A stretch of 64,000 nucleotides of DNA from Chrysogorgia sp. JL179-B06 (GCA_035772405.1 JAYKKM010000142.1:547501-611500), one strand, 5' to 3'; positions 11,131 through 23,119 are shown, counted from the stretch's first letter. A program made the numbers and translations. Notes: a model not told the origin generated them from the letters alone.

Positions 11131-12141
11131 ATGAATGAGTCGGTTTTCTTTGATGTACCGCGGGTAAAAACTAGGGAAATCTTTGTCCAAGGTGTGTATA
11201 TAACAAACCTGCAGTGAACTCCGTTTCCATTGCTAAACTTCTACATGATAATTTCCGTGCGCATTAATCTAAGGTTTTCAGTTTAAATATGAGTAGCACT
11301 CGTAACCACTCTGAATGTGCGATCTTCCTCCCGCTATTCCGAAGAATAACAAGGAACGGTCATCAATGATTACTAATTTATCACCATAAAGGCGACATTA
11401 GCAATCTGCTTCCCGCTCAAAAGAAAGCACTACGACTCATCATCGTGGTTGCGAATGTAGTCTTCGTTAGAGAACAAAGACGGGACACATACTATAGAAA
11501 TGATCCTAAAAAGTACGGTCTTAATTTTCGTTGCCCACATGAGAACCTTTAAACTGAATGTCATCAAGTCCCGAATGTGGGATAATGAATATATATCAAA
11601 TTATATCAAATTAGTCAGAAAACTTTTTTTAAAATATTATTCTGACTTCAAATATGATCACTTTATTGTTTCGACAACATCTAATAAAAATTTTAACATA
11701 GAAACTTTATCGAATACCGGTGCATATGATCGAATAACGGTGCATATGCTTTACCAACGAATTGCGCATGCGCTAAAGCTCTGCTGCGTAAAACACACCG
11801 TGGACTCAACTCCAGCGACATATAATCTAAAACTCTACACATGTAGATAAATATTTCACAATGATATTGAGCTATATCCTTTCATGCGAGATAACCTCGT
11901 AATAATTATACTGATATATAATAATACTCGGCAGCTCAATGGTTAGAGCGGGTATTATTGTCGTGTACGGTTGAACCAACCAGACATCGGCGAAGTGATT
12001 ATTTAAATTAAGTGTCTATGCTCAAGTTCCCTGTGACAGGACACTATCCGCGTCCCTTTAATTAGATTTCCTAATTAATAAAACCAAAATGAGAAGAACT
12101 AAAAATAATGGTTCAAAATATTGTTTAAAAAGATAAATTGT
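11131..12141. other. No gene recognised; degenerate tRNA-like SINE head
   Basis: At 11931-11951, GGCAGCTCAATGGTTAGAGC fits a tRNA A box, but no matching B box at the right distance is convincing. A 116-residue frame at 11500-11850 has no recognisable content. Otherwise nothing is seen. Confidence 0.35.
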
Positions 12142-12357
12142 TCAGAATGCTGGCGGAGTGCATTCGGGGCACAACCACGCTTCATCGGACTCCAAACCAT
12201 CCACATTTACACAATTAAAGTGAAACCAGTGGTCGCACAAATCGCACAAAATTATGTCATCGCACATTTCGGGCATGAGACAATGGCAAAACAGTTCGAT
12301 ATCAAAAATGTTTGGTTCATCTCTCCTCCGCTCCTGGGAAAGACTCGAATTGGCCAT
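12142..12357 (-). CDS. PHD-finger ORF, probably LINE ORF1 fragment
   Basis: A 71-residue frame with one PHD zinc finger of C4-H-C3 type: FCHCLMPEMC, ILCDLCDHWFHFNCV, then WLCPEC. Spacing is normal and the Trp two residues before the last Cys pair is present. PHD fingers bind histone H3 tails in chromatin proteins, but in CR1/L2 LINEs a PHD finger is a usual part of ORF1. The frame lies on minus, 1.8 kb upstream of the minus-strand LINE 1 ORF2, with repeats between. I therefore favour a fragment of the same or a related LINE. A host exon is the alternative: the frame ends PPAF right after the finger, and a stop follows. Confidence 0.65.
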   Translation of the reverse strand: MANSSLSQERRRDEPNIFDIELFCHCLMPEMCDDIILCDLCDHWFHFNCVNVDGLESDEAWLCPECTPPAF

Positions 12358-12698
12358 TCTCGAGGCATCTGATCAAATGGTCTCGCATTTGTTGTTGTTC
12401 AAACTTTTGCTTTGCATGCTGTGCTCATTCCCAGACGCTAACTCATAAGCAAACGATATAATATTGATTCGTTCTCCATACTAAAAGCTGATAGCTTTCG
12501 GTAAAAGAGAGTGGACAACACTGTGAAGACAACTTTCTTATATGCACTAGCAATTGTACTTTTGTTTACGCGGAATGCCTAACGCGGAAGTACCGGTAAT
12601 CGCTATTCTGGTTAGGAAAATTATTATCCAGCAAGTTATTCTCAGAAGAGGCATATTGTTGAATAACCACAACAAGAAACCAATAATAAAACATAATT

Positions 12699-12731
12699 GA
12701 CGTTTCGTTACCAGACAAGTAACAACTTCAG
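12699..12731 (-). ncRNA. Hammerhead-like core with intact helix II
   Basis: On minus: CTGAAG, then GTTAC, a 7-base loop, GTAAC, then GAAACGTC. The five-base-pair helix II sits exactly between the two conserved core segments. The first core segment is CUGAAG rather than CUGAUGA, a variant seen in Penelope-associated motifs. The 3' flank holds an AATTATG/CATAATT arm. Confidence 0.45.
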
Positions 12732-14075
12732 AGTGCGCTGAAAGGAATTATTTACTGATACATAACTATATAGGTGACGAAAGAGGAATATTTATGAGAT
12801 TAGAGGAAATTAACAAGGAAAGTTGACAGGAATGATAATTCAAAGAGAATAAATTTTAAAAATGAAATAACTTGACAGACACAAAGATAAAGGAAAAGGT
12901 TTTATGTTGTTGTTTAAGGATGGATTTATTTTCGAAATTAATAAACTTTCTCGGATAAGGACGTCAAAATGGAGAAGTACCAGAAGTTAAAATAGAAAAG
13001 TCATTAAAAGAAATACAGCCGAAAGGCAAGAACTGGAAACAGCATTTCCTGTATACGGAGAGATGCCTGTGTGTTCTGAGACTCTCACGTGTTATTATTG
13101 GTTGTGTTATTATTTTTAATTCCGAAAATCATTTGCTGGGCAATAATTTTGCTATCAAGAACTCATTTCCTCTATGATGATGACTAATCCAAATAAATCC
13201 TTTTAATTTTAAACCCTCAAACGGCTAATAAAAAGTTTCATTCTTTATTACTTCCGGCAGGGGCGCAGTGTCAGTACGATATCCGATCGTTTCAAGTACG
13301 ATATCCGATCGTTACGATAGTGACGTTTGGTTTATCTGTACACGATGATAATAACCAGAAGTTGTTGAGGACTATTCGAGTGTTAGAGTTGATATTTTCA
13401 AGATATGGTTAGAATGTTCGTCTAGAGATCTAGGGTCGTGGTTTCGCAATAGTCGTGGTTGGATATTAAAATATCAATTTACTCGAGTATTGAAGTTAAC
13501 CCCAGACCCCGGCCTCCATTTGCTCATTTCAACTCTTGTTTACACGAGGCCTGCTTCACAATCAGCCTTGGTTAGTTTCAAATATTACTATTGATACTAT
13601 AATATTTCCAGTATTCATTCTGTTCTTACAACGTTTAGAAGGCTCGTTTAATATAAGAAGCTGTATCGAACTTAGATCTTGTTTACATGGTAAATCGGTA
13701 TCAGACCGGCCTGAAGTGTTCAGTTGAGTTTGATTAATTGTTATTTTAGGTATGCTTCACTGCTTTCAAAGTCACCAATATGTAAATTTACAACGGAAAT
13801 GCGTGTCACTCACTCGAGCTTTGGTTTCCAGTGCTGCGTTTTTCCACCCGTACCGCATAAACGCCACCTAAAAATTCCTTTGAAGAAATGTATGAATGAA
13901 GAAATGCCTTATTATTGCAGGGAATTATCCGTTTCAAAATGGCATGGGTCATTATTGGATGGGCTTTTAAGTCTAAAATTTCTTCATGGTCCAAATAAGG
14001 ATATAGCGTGTGTAGTGAGTCGTAAAATGGAAATTAAATACGCAATGTGCTGAGGATGCAAGGCGGGCAATGTGC
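12732..14075. other. No gene recognised
   Basis: AT-rich DNA. A near-perfect short direct repeat, AGTACGATATCCGATCGTT, occurs twice at 13272-13312. A plus frame at 13724-14053 (109 residues) and a minus frame at 13806-13994 overlap each other and match nothing I know, so neither is supported. Confidence 0.45.
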
Positions 14076-14079
14076 TTAA

Positions 14080-14807
14080 AGTGTATATGAAATGAAATGT
14101 TTTTCAAAGTACGCTGAAATTAATGAAAAATGACTTTTACACGCCTTTTATATTTTATTACGTTCTTGAGTTGTTATAACTGTCACAAATGTGACACAGG
14201 ATGACAACACAACTGAAAATCAGGTATATCTTCAGACTATTTAGACTAAACTGGCTCAAACTTTGCGGACTTACTTCATCAACAAATCCAAGCATTTTTT
14301 TTTTTTATGTGGTCGCCATGGTAATAGATTAGTTCCCAGGCTCTCTTTGTCTCAAAACGAAATCTTCCATTTTTCGTCATGGTAGGCAATATTTTTTGTT
14401 TTAAACTGTCTTCATGCATTGAGAATTAGATAGAGAAGATACGAACTGATAAAATCATAAAATGTTGCTTGCTATGTGGTGGAAAACAAACAATTATTTT
14501 AAAGAAAGAAAGTGGCCTGGAAACTAATCTGTTGCCATAGCAACACATAAGAACTGTATCGATGCGTAGTTTTGTTGACTGAGTACGTCTGTAAAGTTTG
14601 AGGCAGTCCAGTGAAACCAGTCTGAAGATATACCTGATTTTCAGTTGTATTGTCATGCTGTGTCACACTTGTGACATCATAGTTCAAATTACATAAAGTG
14701 TTATAACTCAAGAATGCAATAAGATATAAAAGGCATGTAAAAGCCATTTTTTATTAATTTCAGGTTCTTTCAAATACAATCATAAAAATTTTCATTTCAT
14801 ATACACT
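14080..14807. mobile_element. TTAA MITE, 728 bp fold-back
   Basis: Flanked by TTAA at 14076-14079 and 14808-14811. It starts AGTGTATATGAAATGAAA and ends with the complement. The arms extend inward for about 330 bases and include GTTGCCATGGTAATAGATTA (14323) with its complement near 14525. TTAA target duplication is the mark of piggyBac-type transposition. A relative with the same internal GATTAGTT block lies at 37217-37984. Confidence 0.85.
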
Positions 14808-14937
14808 TTAACATGCACTGTGCGTACATGCCGTACAAATCATTTACTCGTGTGTTTGAGGTCTATTCCTTGTATAAAACCATGGGCTTATTTATCCGGG
14901 GCTTATTTTTGCAAAACCATCTATATTCCGTCAGGGT

Positions 14938-15082
14938 AACATGAAAATTAATCGACATGATTAATCTACACTGCTGAGTAGACGGACTCCCAAAGGCAAA
15001 GCTGTGAGTTTAAATCCCGCACAAGTCAACAATTTTCCGTCGACTCAGTTGTGTAGATTAATCATGTCGATTAATTTTCATG
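14938..15082. repeat. Short inverted repeat
   Basis: ATGAAAATTAATCGACATGA at 14940 is mirrored at 15062-15081. The arms are about 35 bases and enclose a CGACTCAG-type centre. It looks like a small MITE of unknown family. Confidence 0.6.
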
Positions 15083-15611
15083 TAGTAATAAATTATAGTA
15101 ATGCTTGTGATAAAGTATATTTAAAAGTAGAATGCTGCGAATTTAATTTTTATTTAAAAAGTTTTTTCCTTTTTTTTCCTTTTCCAGAACACGAAAAGAG
15201 TAAACCTTTTACCTGGACCAATTCCCATCTTTAAGAGAAAAAGTTGAGTTATTGGAAATCAGTTAATGAAAGACCTCAAACTCACTAAACTGATAATCCA
15301 AGACAAGTCCAAAATATCAGATGGTCTGAACGCATGATGGTCTGCAAAGGCTGAACCAAGATAGGTCATTCAAGTTGTTGGTTGAATTATTAAAAACTGA
15401 ATCAGTATAATTTCTAATACATGTATGTTACTAGGGCAATTATATCAGTAAACTTGAAAGCTAATTCCCAGAAATGGTCGAGTAAATTCAGTTTCATTTT
15501 TACCAAAGTTTCGTGAATGACTCATGCCCGTCATTCACAAAGTGACGTCATTCCAGTCTCAAACTTATGATAAACACAAAGGAAAGTGGGAAACAATACG
15601 AGGATAGATTT

Positions 15612-15980
15612 AAAGTGCCTATCACATCAATCAAATTTTATTGTTTTATTTGGAAGAACTTTTAAAATGATAAAGTAACTTCTTTTGAAGATTTTCGTTT
15701 CTTCGCTTTGTTTTTGATATATTTCAGTTTGTTTGATATGCAAATGTCTGTAATTTCGTCACATGTGCATAATGTCTTATCAGAGAATGTTATATATCTT
15801 TGCCTTCATGAAATGAGAACACTAAATGTTTCTCCCACAACACCAAACTTCTTGATTTTAAAGGATTTCGTTTGAAAATGAAAGTGATACACAAACTTAC
15901 ATTTTCATATCAAACAAACTGAAATATTTCAAAAAAAAGAAGTTACTTTATCATTTTAAATGTTCATCCAAACAAGACAT
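15612..15980. mobile_element. TTAA MITE copy, AGTGCC family, right end lost
   Basis: The left end TTTAAAGTGCCTATCACATC is followed by a body nearly identical to 44528-44988. The palindrome around AAATATTTCAG and AAAGAAGTTACTTTATCATT is present at 15650-15960. The right terminus is missing after about 15975. Confidence 0.7.
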
Positions 15981-16965
15981 TAAATTGACGTTATACAGTA
16001 GACACATTAAACCGGCTATAGTTTTAGTGCGAAAGAGCTGGTGAGATTTGTGTAGGGAATAACACGGTTTCGACTGCAATTTGGGATTAATAAACACAGT
16101 GTGTTTACCCAGAGCCTGCACGTTCAAGTCTCTGATGTCGCAATGAAGAAAAGGGGGGAAAAATACAAATGGATGAAGAAATGGAAGATGGAAAAATTTA
16201 ATTTTCGGGTTTATAATATCAGGCACCAATGACCGCGGAGTCACTATAGTTGCAACCGAGTACTGTGGCCATCCACACTGACCCATTTTCTATACAAGAC
16301 ACCGTCCCGCCTAACTAGCCTTCCCACTGTAACAACAAGCTTCACATTCCGGTCTGTTCCTTGGACATCAGGTTCTTGTGGTCGATTGGTCCAATGGTTC
16401 GGTCTTTCTCTTTATCCTGTTTAAGCTGCTCGGACGTCCATCGTTCAGACAAGTCTGTGTCGCTGGGTATAAGTTGCTTTGATTCTCAGAGGTGTTTGGG
16501 TTGTCTGTATCTTCGTTGAGTTGCTCGTCAGGTGTAGCTGGATTGTTCACCAGGTTGTCGTTGTCTTGCTGATCAGGGTTGACTGGGTTCTCCACTGCAT
16601 CCACGTTGGCTCGTTCCCCTGCATTTTAACCAGTTTGGTTATTTCATGGTAGTTGCATGTTCTTCTCCGTTTTACTCTACTATGCTGCTTGGAGTTCCAT
16701 AATGGATGGCTTCTTCTAAGCTAGCGGATGCGATCTGCAGCTACTCAGTGCTGTGGCGCCATTGAATCCATCTAGTCGTTTGCTTCTTCCCAATCTGAAT
16801 TATATGCCTAGGCAAATACTTTTAAAATAAATTTTTCTGTCTAAAACAGAAAAATAAATTTAATAAGCACCCTCCCAGAAATAAAATCGTGAAGAAAACT
16901 ATTTCGAATATAGGATATTCGTTTGGAATGTAGGCTGTTAGCCAAATTCGTTTGAAGCGCACTGG
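15981..16965 (-). other. Unassigned; Asn/Pro/Asp-rich open frame at 16368-16604
   Basis: The minus frame at 16604-16368 encodes a low-complexity peptide (PVNPDQQDNDNLVNNPATP, then EQLNEDTDNPNTSENQ) ending in a basic stretch (RIKRKTEPLDQ). Such tails occur at the ends of retroelement pol proteins, but no protease, RT, RNase H or integrase motif is nearby. The product is not recognised. The rest of the interval shows nothing I can assign. Confidence 0.3.
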
Positions 16966-16969
16966 AGCA

Positions 16970-17220
16970 GGAAAATGTTTATATGCGTGTTAATTGACCA
17001 CCAGACCAGCCAAATAGACAGTTAAAAATGTTTGTATACGTGTTGGTTGACCACCACAGCAGGAAAATACGCAGGAAAAATTGTTTATATAAGTGTTCGT
17101 TGACAACCCATACGGTACCATACCAGGAAAATAGACAGTTAAAATTGTTTATATACAGTACGTGTTGGTTGACCACCATAACAGGAAAATAGACAGTTGA
17201 AAATATTTGTAGATGAGTAT
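16970..17220. repeat. Tandem repeat, unit about 60 bp, four to five copies
   Basis: Degenerate units contain GTTGGTTGACCACCA, CAGGAAAATAGACAGTTAAA and TTGTTTATATA-type segments. Units differ by small indels. Confidence 0.75.
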
Positions 17221-17267
17221 CAGCTGCCCATAAGCGACTGTGGGCGCATGAAATAAGAAACCAAACG

Positions 17268-17481
17268 TAATAGACCTTACGCCATTATGACGTACGAATC
17301 TATTAGTGACTACTACTACCATAATTCCTTGCGAGATTTCCTTTCTCATGTTAATGTTAAACTCCCTCTGGGAGACGGAAAACAATTGCTCAACTTAACA
17401 TCACAAAAAGATATACCGAAAAAGATTCTGGTAGTAGTAGTCACTAATAGCTTCATGCGTCATAATGGGTAAGGTCTATTA
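17268..17481. mobile_element. Short MITE with TAATAGACCTTA termini
   Basis: TAATAGACCTTACGCCATTA at 17269 is mirrored at 17456-17480 (TAATGGGTAAGGTCTATTA). The next inner segments, GACTACTACTACC and GGTAGTAGTAGTC, also pair. A second, one-ended copy lies at 24980-25040 and runs into a triplet expansion. Confidence 0.8.
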
Positions 17482-17575
17482 GGCAAAATCTGACTGCTGC
17501 TTGAGCAGAAGTTGCGCCCCTCTAGATCCCCCCCCCTGTGTGGTATCAGTCGAACTATCGGTAATCGAACCTTTA

Positions 17576-19199
17576 AGCCTGGTTTCCATATGGCTTTTTC
17601 TTTCCTTATTTTGCCTTTTTCCTTGTTTTTATTGGCATCCAAAAACACTAGAAGCAAGAAAAGGCAACCTCGTTTCCATATTGTTTTTCGCCGTTTGGCG
17701 GGAATTTTGTGCGCGAATTTTCAATATGACTGCTTTAAACAGGAAAATTTTCTTACAAGCAAATTTATTTGTGCTTCTCGCCCTAATGAGAATGAAAAAT
17801 CAGCTCAACACTCGAAGGAAACACAAATACGCGCGCGAGGTATAAACCATAATTTGGTGGCAGAACTCCGGTTACACGATCGTAAAATACAATCGTCAGT
17901 GGCGTGCTGGCCTCTGTTCGTCAGGGGAGGCCAACAGTAAATATGGAGCCCGATCGTCAGAGGCACCGCTAGGATTTGGTTTGAGTGGCGTAGCCAGGTT
18001 TGTGTCATGGGGGGAGAGTAAATGTAACATGATTAGATCGAAGCGGCACAAGTATTGTAGGGGGTCAGGGGGGCATGCTCCCCAGAAAATTTTGGATTCC
18101 TAGGGTCTCTGAAACACTATTTTATTACATTTTGAGGCGAGTTTTCAGATAATTAAGTGTCATATCGATATTAAAATGACCGTGAAAAGGTGGTATAAAG
18201 TGAGGGCAGTCGACGAGTCGACATTCTTTCAAACGGAAGTGCAATGGCGACATGAAAAAAGTGAAGAAAATTGCACATCTTTCTGCGATTAATTTGTTAA
18301 TCACATTACATGTCAACTCACTTGATCATGAAACAAACATCCCCCACAAGTTTCTCAACGGATTTTAACTTTTCACGAGAACGATATTGTGGACCATTGG
18401 CTACGCCACTGTTTGTTTGGAAGGGGGAGGCAAAATAGGTTAGTGACGACACATTTTTAGGTGGGGCCGGGGTATGCCTCCCCGGCAAATTTTTGAATTT
18501 TGGGATTCTGAAACGGCATTTACTGCATTTTGAGGCCACGAGGCGTGATATTGCTGCGGCCATCGATATAGCAGTGGGGATCAGCGTTGGCAAGTGCGAC
18601 CCGCGTCTTCAAATATCTCGATAAAAAGCCATCAACGACTCGGTCCTCGGCCGCTCTGAATGCTGAAGAGAGAGTTCATTGTCTCCGAGACTCTTTTATA
18701 CAATCCAAAAACCTTTTTTTAACTAGTATTGTTTCTCTCTCCAAATTCTAGTGAAATACGTTTTTGCGTAATTACGTGCCGTTTTTGGCGCCCTCTTCAA
18801 GCTTTTGGCACCCTCTAAAAATCTTCACAGCGGCCCCCCTGCCAGCACGCCACTGCATATCGTGAAATAGTAAAATACTACAGGTAGGTACTATAATTTT
18901 CTGAATATGCCTCAATTATTAAGCTTAAACGTTGAATCTCGGCCATGAAACGTTCGATTGTGAACGCTTCCGGCCATCGTGTCTACTGTACAACAATGCT
19001 GCATCCGGGACATTCCCTTGCCTTTCTTTGCCTTTTCTTGTTTTTGAGATAGGACCAGATGTAACTGAAAAACAAGTAACGGCAACTGCCTTTTCTTGCC
19101 TCTAGTGTGTTTTTATCGTGTTTCTATTTGTCGCTCGTTGCTTTTTGGACGCCAGTAAAAACAAGAAAAGGCAAATAAAGGCTATATGGAAACCAGGCT
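17576..19199. mobile_element. Harbinger-like MITE (TTA duplication), split by a nested hAT element
   Basis: Ends AGCCTGGTTTCCATATGGC and the complement are flanked by TTA at 17573-17575 and 19200-19202. The inner arms pair around CAAGAAAAGGCA blocks (17655, 19030, 19162). The element at 17897-18855 lies inside it and separates the arms. Confidence 0.75.
17897..18855. mobile_element. hAT-like non-autonomous element
   Basis: Starts CAGTGGCGTGCTGGCC and ends GCCAGCACGCCACTG, which are inverted termini. The eight flanking bases are ACAATCGT on the left and CATATCGT on the right. The last five match, consistent with a decayed 8-bp hAT duplication. Inside are two direct, diverged copies of a block with GGGGCATGCTCCCCAG-type sequence and CTGAAAC..CATTTTGAGGC (about 18060-18140 and 18470-18540). 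No transposase domain is seen. Confidence 0.7.
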
Positions 19200-19559
19200 T
19201 TAGTAGAACCTTTTGTTCTAAACATTGTGCATGGGATTTTGTGAATATTCTACCTCCCGATATAACACCACTCCATAGTAAGGAGTCCAAGGGAATTTTC
19301 CACTTGGTGTTTAAAAATTAGAAAACAGGATTATAATTTAGATTTATTCATTCTGCATAGGCTTTACTATTTTGACTAAATACTTTCACACCGACTACAT
19401 TTGTTCAGTTTTAGTAAAGTTTTCGAAAATGGACGATAGTTAAAGAATTCATTTTTAAATACAGTTTTCATTGATAATTATTGTGGGACACTTAATAATT
19501 CATCTAACTAGAAAAACGTCTGCGCAATAACCCCTCGCCTACCTGTCATATGGCTATGA

Positions 19560-20690
19560 TATAAATAGTGCCTGGCCATGTAGAGCTTTGAAAGTAATCA
19601 ACAGTATCTTGAACATAATCCTTGATCTTGCAACCAGTGAACATTACTAAGCACAGAGGAGATGTGATCTTTTTTTAACCCTCTCGACAAGTCTGGCAGC
19701 TGTATTCTGAAGTCGCAGTAACATGCTCAATTCTGCTTCTGGTAAGCCATAAAGGAGGTTATTACAACTGGCAAGTCTACATGTTATACATGCGTGCGCT
19801 AGCTTCTTTTATTCAGTTATTTCCTGATCTTGCCAATATTTCTAATAGCCAAAGTGGCTGATTTACAAATGTTATTTACACGAGTATTTAAAGGACATTG
19901 GCAACAAAAATTAAGTTTGTCTAATATGAAAGAACTCGTAAAATGATAGAGTAACACCTTTTACAACTTTTCCGTATTTTACTTCGTTTTTGAAATATCT
20001 CAGTTTGTTTGATATGGTCTCTGACGTCAGGTGTGGGGTAGAGAATTTTCACTCATAGGGAGTTTTTATACGCACATTTTCAAGTAAATTTGTGGAACAA
20101 ACTTGAAGATGTAACTAATATTTTAATGAGTGAAAATTCTCCACCCAACACCTGACGTCAGACACCATCTCGTTTACATATCAAACAAACTGAAATATTT
20201 CAAAAACGAAGTAAAATACGGGAAAGTTGTAAAAGGTGTTACTCTATCATTTTACGAGTTCTTTCATATTAGACAAACTTAATTTTTGTTGCCAATGTCC
20301 TTTAACGTAAGATGTCTATCAACAGCAACACCAAGATCACGTGCAACAGATTTCTAGCATTGGTTCACAATGCATAAAACGCGATGACAGATGGACAATG
20401 TCGGATTTACTTGGGTTACATGTAAGACCATTAAGAGTGCACCAAAGAATTATTTGGATAGTTTGGAAATTCCTCTTTTTCAAGAGTAAAGTTTTTTTAA
20501 TAGATGGACGGATGAGACCCTTCTTGAGAGGAAATACTCCCTTAGAAAAAGATGAATTGATGGGTGTTATTGGAGAACTAACACGCGTCAAGAGATTCCT
20601 TCAGCAGATGTGCAGGTACAGGTTCTTAGAAGAGTACTGCTTGATAGTGTCACAGGCAATTAACGTTTTAATATACAGCAATAAATTCAC
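19560..20690 (-). mobile_element. LINE 5 fragment, split by a TTAA MITE
   Basis: On minus, 20600-20306 encodes the RT palm-to-thumb region (NGLTCNPSKSDIVHLSSRF, then ARDLGVAVDRHLT). After the MITE at 19892-20301 the frame resumes as LNTRVNNICKSATLAIRNIG (19888-19830). It continues as GLPEAELSMLLRLQNTAARL (about 19740-19690), the usual thumb/connection motif. The catalytic YADD lies upstream and is missing. The 3' end is near 19560. Confidence 0.85.
19892..20301. mobile_element. TTAA MITE, AGGACATTGGC family
   Basis: Flanked by TTAA at 19888-19891 and 20302-20305, with ends AGGACATTGGCAAC and the complement. The arms of about 150 bases pair (AGAACTCGTAAAATGATAGA and complement). It sits exactly in the LINE 5 reading frame. 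Full copy at 43978-44523; single end at 35051. Confidence 0.9.
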
Positions 20691-20967
20691 TGAATGAGCT
20701 TTTACGAACGAGAATCAACTTGAAGTAACTGAATCTTAGTGGAAAAATAACAACTATAGAAGCTTCAGCTAGGGAACGTGAAGTGTCATGCGATGGCAGC
20801 AAAGGAATTGATTTGACTCGGAACATTCCCTCGATCATGCAGAATAGCTGAAAACAAACAAACAAACACAAACAAACAAACTGCATACAAACAATATATG
20901 GTTTATAATCGTTTTTTACAGTTCTTTCATATCTTAGCTCGTTCTTGAGTCATTCAAGGTTGTGTAA

Positions 20968-21953
20968 AGGCCCGTCTACACGATACAATTTGTCGTATAC
21001 GATTGTGATCTTGGTGTATGTGATCAAATTGTACACGCGTGTGAACCATAAACAAGAATTATGTCGCGTGCAAACACAGGTGGCCCAAGTTCATGCGCCA
21101 ATTTGTGTTTATATTGGAATTTATTCGATTTGTCAAAATTAGAGGATATTTTCATCTATTATTTGCAGTTTATTGTTACAATATATAAATGAAATAATGT
21201 GTATTTATATCTACCATAAGGTGTATGTGTCTTTCATATTTGCAAGTTTGGTGAGATTTAGGACAGTTGCAGTGTAGCCTGCGAGCAGGCTCTCTGCGGG
21301 TTGGGGCGGGCGAGTTGCAGTGCGACATGGCGACATTATTGCAAGTATAATCGTTTATAATGAATCAAACATTATACCTATGAATACTCAACAAAATAAA
21401 CATTTATACACCTTGTTGTAGGGTTTGAATTATAATGAACAGAATGGCGCCATGTTTCACAAGGACGAATATTACGACACAATAAACATGTAAGTGGAAC
21501 AACAAGGTTTATAAATGTTTATTTTGTTGAGTATTCATAGGTATAATGTTTGATTATAAACGATTATATTTGCATTAATGTCGCCATGCCGCCCCAACCC
21601 GCAGAGAGCCTGCTCGCAGGCTACACTGCAACTGTCCTAAATCTCACCAAACTTGCAATGAAAGACACATACACCTTATGGGAGATATAAATACACATTA
21701 TTTCATTTATATATTGTAACAATAAACTGCAAATAATAGATGAAAATATCCTCTAATTTTGACAAATCGAATAAATTCCAATATAAACACACATTGGCGC
21801 ATGAGCTTGGGCCACCTGTGGTGCAAACATCGCAATCGTGATATATACAATCGTATACACGTTGCACTTGCACAGTGAAACATCGCAATCGTATACGACA
21901 ATGTACGCCAGAATATGACAATCGTATACGATGAATCGTATCGTGAAAACTAT
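20968..21953. mobile_element. Large fold-back element, arms about 400 bp
   Basis: The left arm begins GGCCCGTCTACACGATACAA and the right arm ends with a diverged complement (ATCGTATCGTGAAAAC). The arms share, inverted, GGTGGCCCAAG, AGAGGATATTTTCATCTATT, GAGCAGGCTCTCTGCGGGTT and GAGTATTCATAGGTATAATG. The centre (21420-21500) carries a short non-repeated stretch with ATGGCGCCATGTTTCAC. TCGTATACGATTG recurs near both ends. No coding content. Confidence 0.8.
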
Positions 21954-22019
21954 TGAATAAAATTGCTTGAAACTTTGCACAAGGATATAGTTAACTTAAT
22001 TGAATATCCCTGCACGTCA

Positions 22020-22800
22020 ACTTTATCGTTGCCATAGCAGTAGATTAGTTTCCAGACTCCTTTGTTCCTTTAATAAACTTCTTTATTCTCTGCCTTTTCT
22101 AAAACAATTTTTGACTATGGACTGGGGAAGTATAATTTCAATAGCACATTTTCTATTCAATTCTTTCTTTCGAAAGAAAAAAGATTTGGGTATACACCTG
22201 GTTTTGATCCAACAATTATTGTAAGTTTAGTTTCTGCAGTACAAACATAGGCAGCCCAAGTGACTTTCCTTTAATACTCGCAGTATAATGTTCTAAAACA
22301 CAGATATTCACGTAAGTACGTAACTAGATGTATCAGCCGCCGATCAAATTTACCCCAACCCCAAGTTTACGCAATTACATTAATTATAAGTAATACCATG
22401 ACATGAGGGAAATTAGTATCCCCGGAAGCCGAGGCTTGAGGGGAATTTAATCATTAATTTCCCGAATGTCATGGTATTACAGACTCTATTTGAAAGAAAA
22501 AGATGTGAGAATATGAAAGTACGGTACATGAGGGAATATGAGAGTTGATGAGAGAAATTTTTCCTCCAAAGAGTACTCATAACAGAGTGCGCCTGCAGAT
22601 AAAGAAGCACTCAATGACGTCATATTTTCAAAACCAATATGGCGTCAAAATTTTCAACTTCAACTGGCCATATCTTCTTAACTAAATTGATAGGAATGCT
22701 GAAACGTTGGGAATAAACTAAAGTCAGTAAGATCTTTCATATGAACCTCTCATATATACCTCTTTAATGTTCCCTTCGCTTGAAAAGTGAAACGTTCTAC
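22020..22800. repeat. MITE fragments and a small palindrome
   Basis: 22030-22090 matches the GCCATAGCAGTAGATTAGTT block of the 14-kb MITE. 22391-22484 is an inverted repeat with GTAATACCATGACAT at its ends. 22540-22770 is a minus copy of the family at 7129 and 32250. No gene is seen. Confidence 0.6.
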
Positions 22801-22807
22801 AAATACG

Positions 22808-22808
22808 T

Positions 22809-22883
<75 letters not shown>

Positions 22884-22960
22884 GTCTGTCTGTCTCTGTC
22901 TGTCTGTCTCTGTCTGTCTGTCTGTCTGTCTCTGTCTGTCTGTCTGTCTGTCTGTCTGTA

Positions 22961-23015
<55 letters not shown>

Positions 23016-23042
23016 GTCTGTCTGTCTGTCTGTCTGTTTGTT
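22808..23042 (+). repeat. (TGTC)n microsatellite
   Basis: About 235 bases of TGTC repeats, interrupted at intervals by a two-base CT insertion. The open frames of Cys/Leu/Ser/Val repeats are artefacts. Confidence 0.95.
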
Positions 23043-23119
23043 TACTTGTATACTTGTTTCTGTCTTCTTTTCATTCTAATCATTTCTTTTTCCTGTTCAG
23101 TTTTTTGTACCTCATTCAA

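Noticed and set aside
11500..11850. 116-residue plus frame
   Set aside because: No recognisable content; length is possible by chance in this much sequence.
13724..14053. 109-residue plus frame
   Set aside because: Overlaps an opposite-strand frame; no splice support, no domain.
18318..18593. 91-residue minus frame
   Set aside because: Falls in the internal direct repeat of the hAT-like element.
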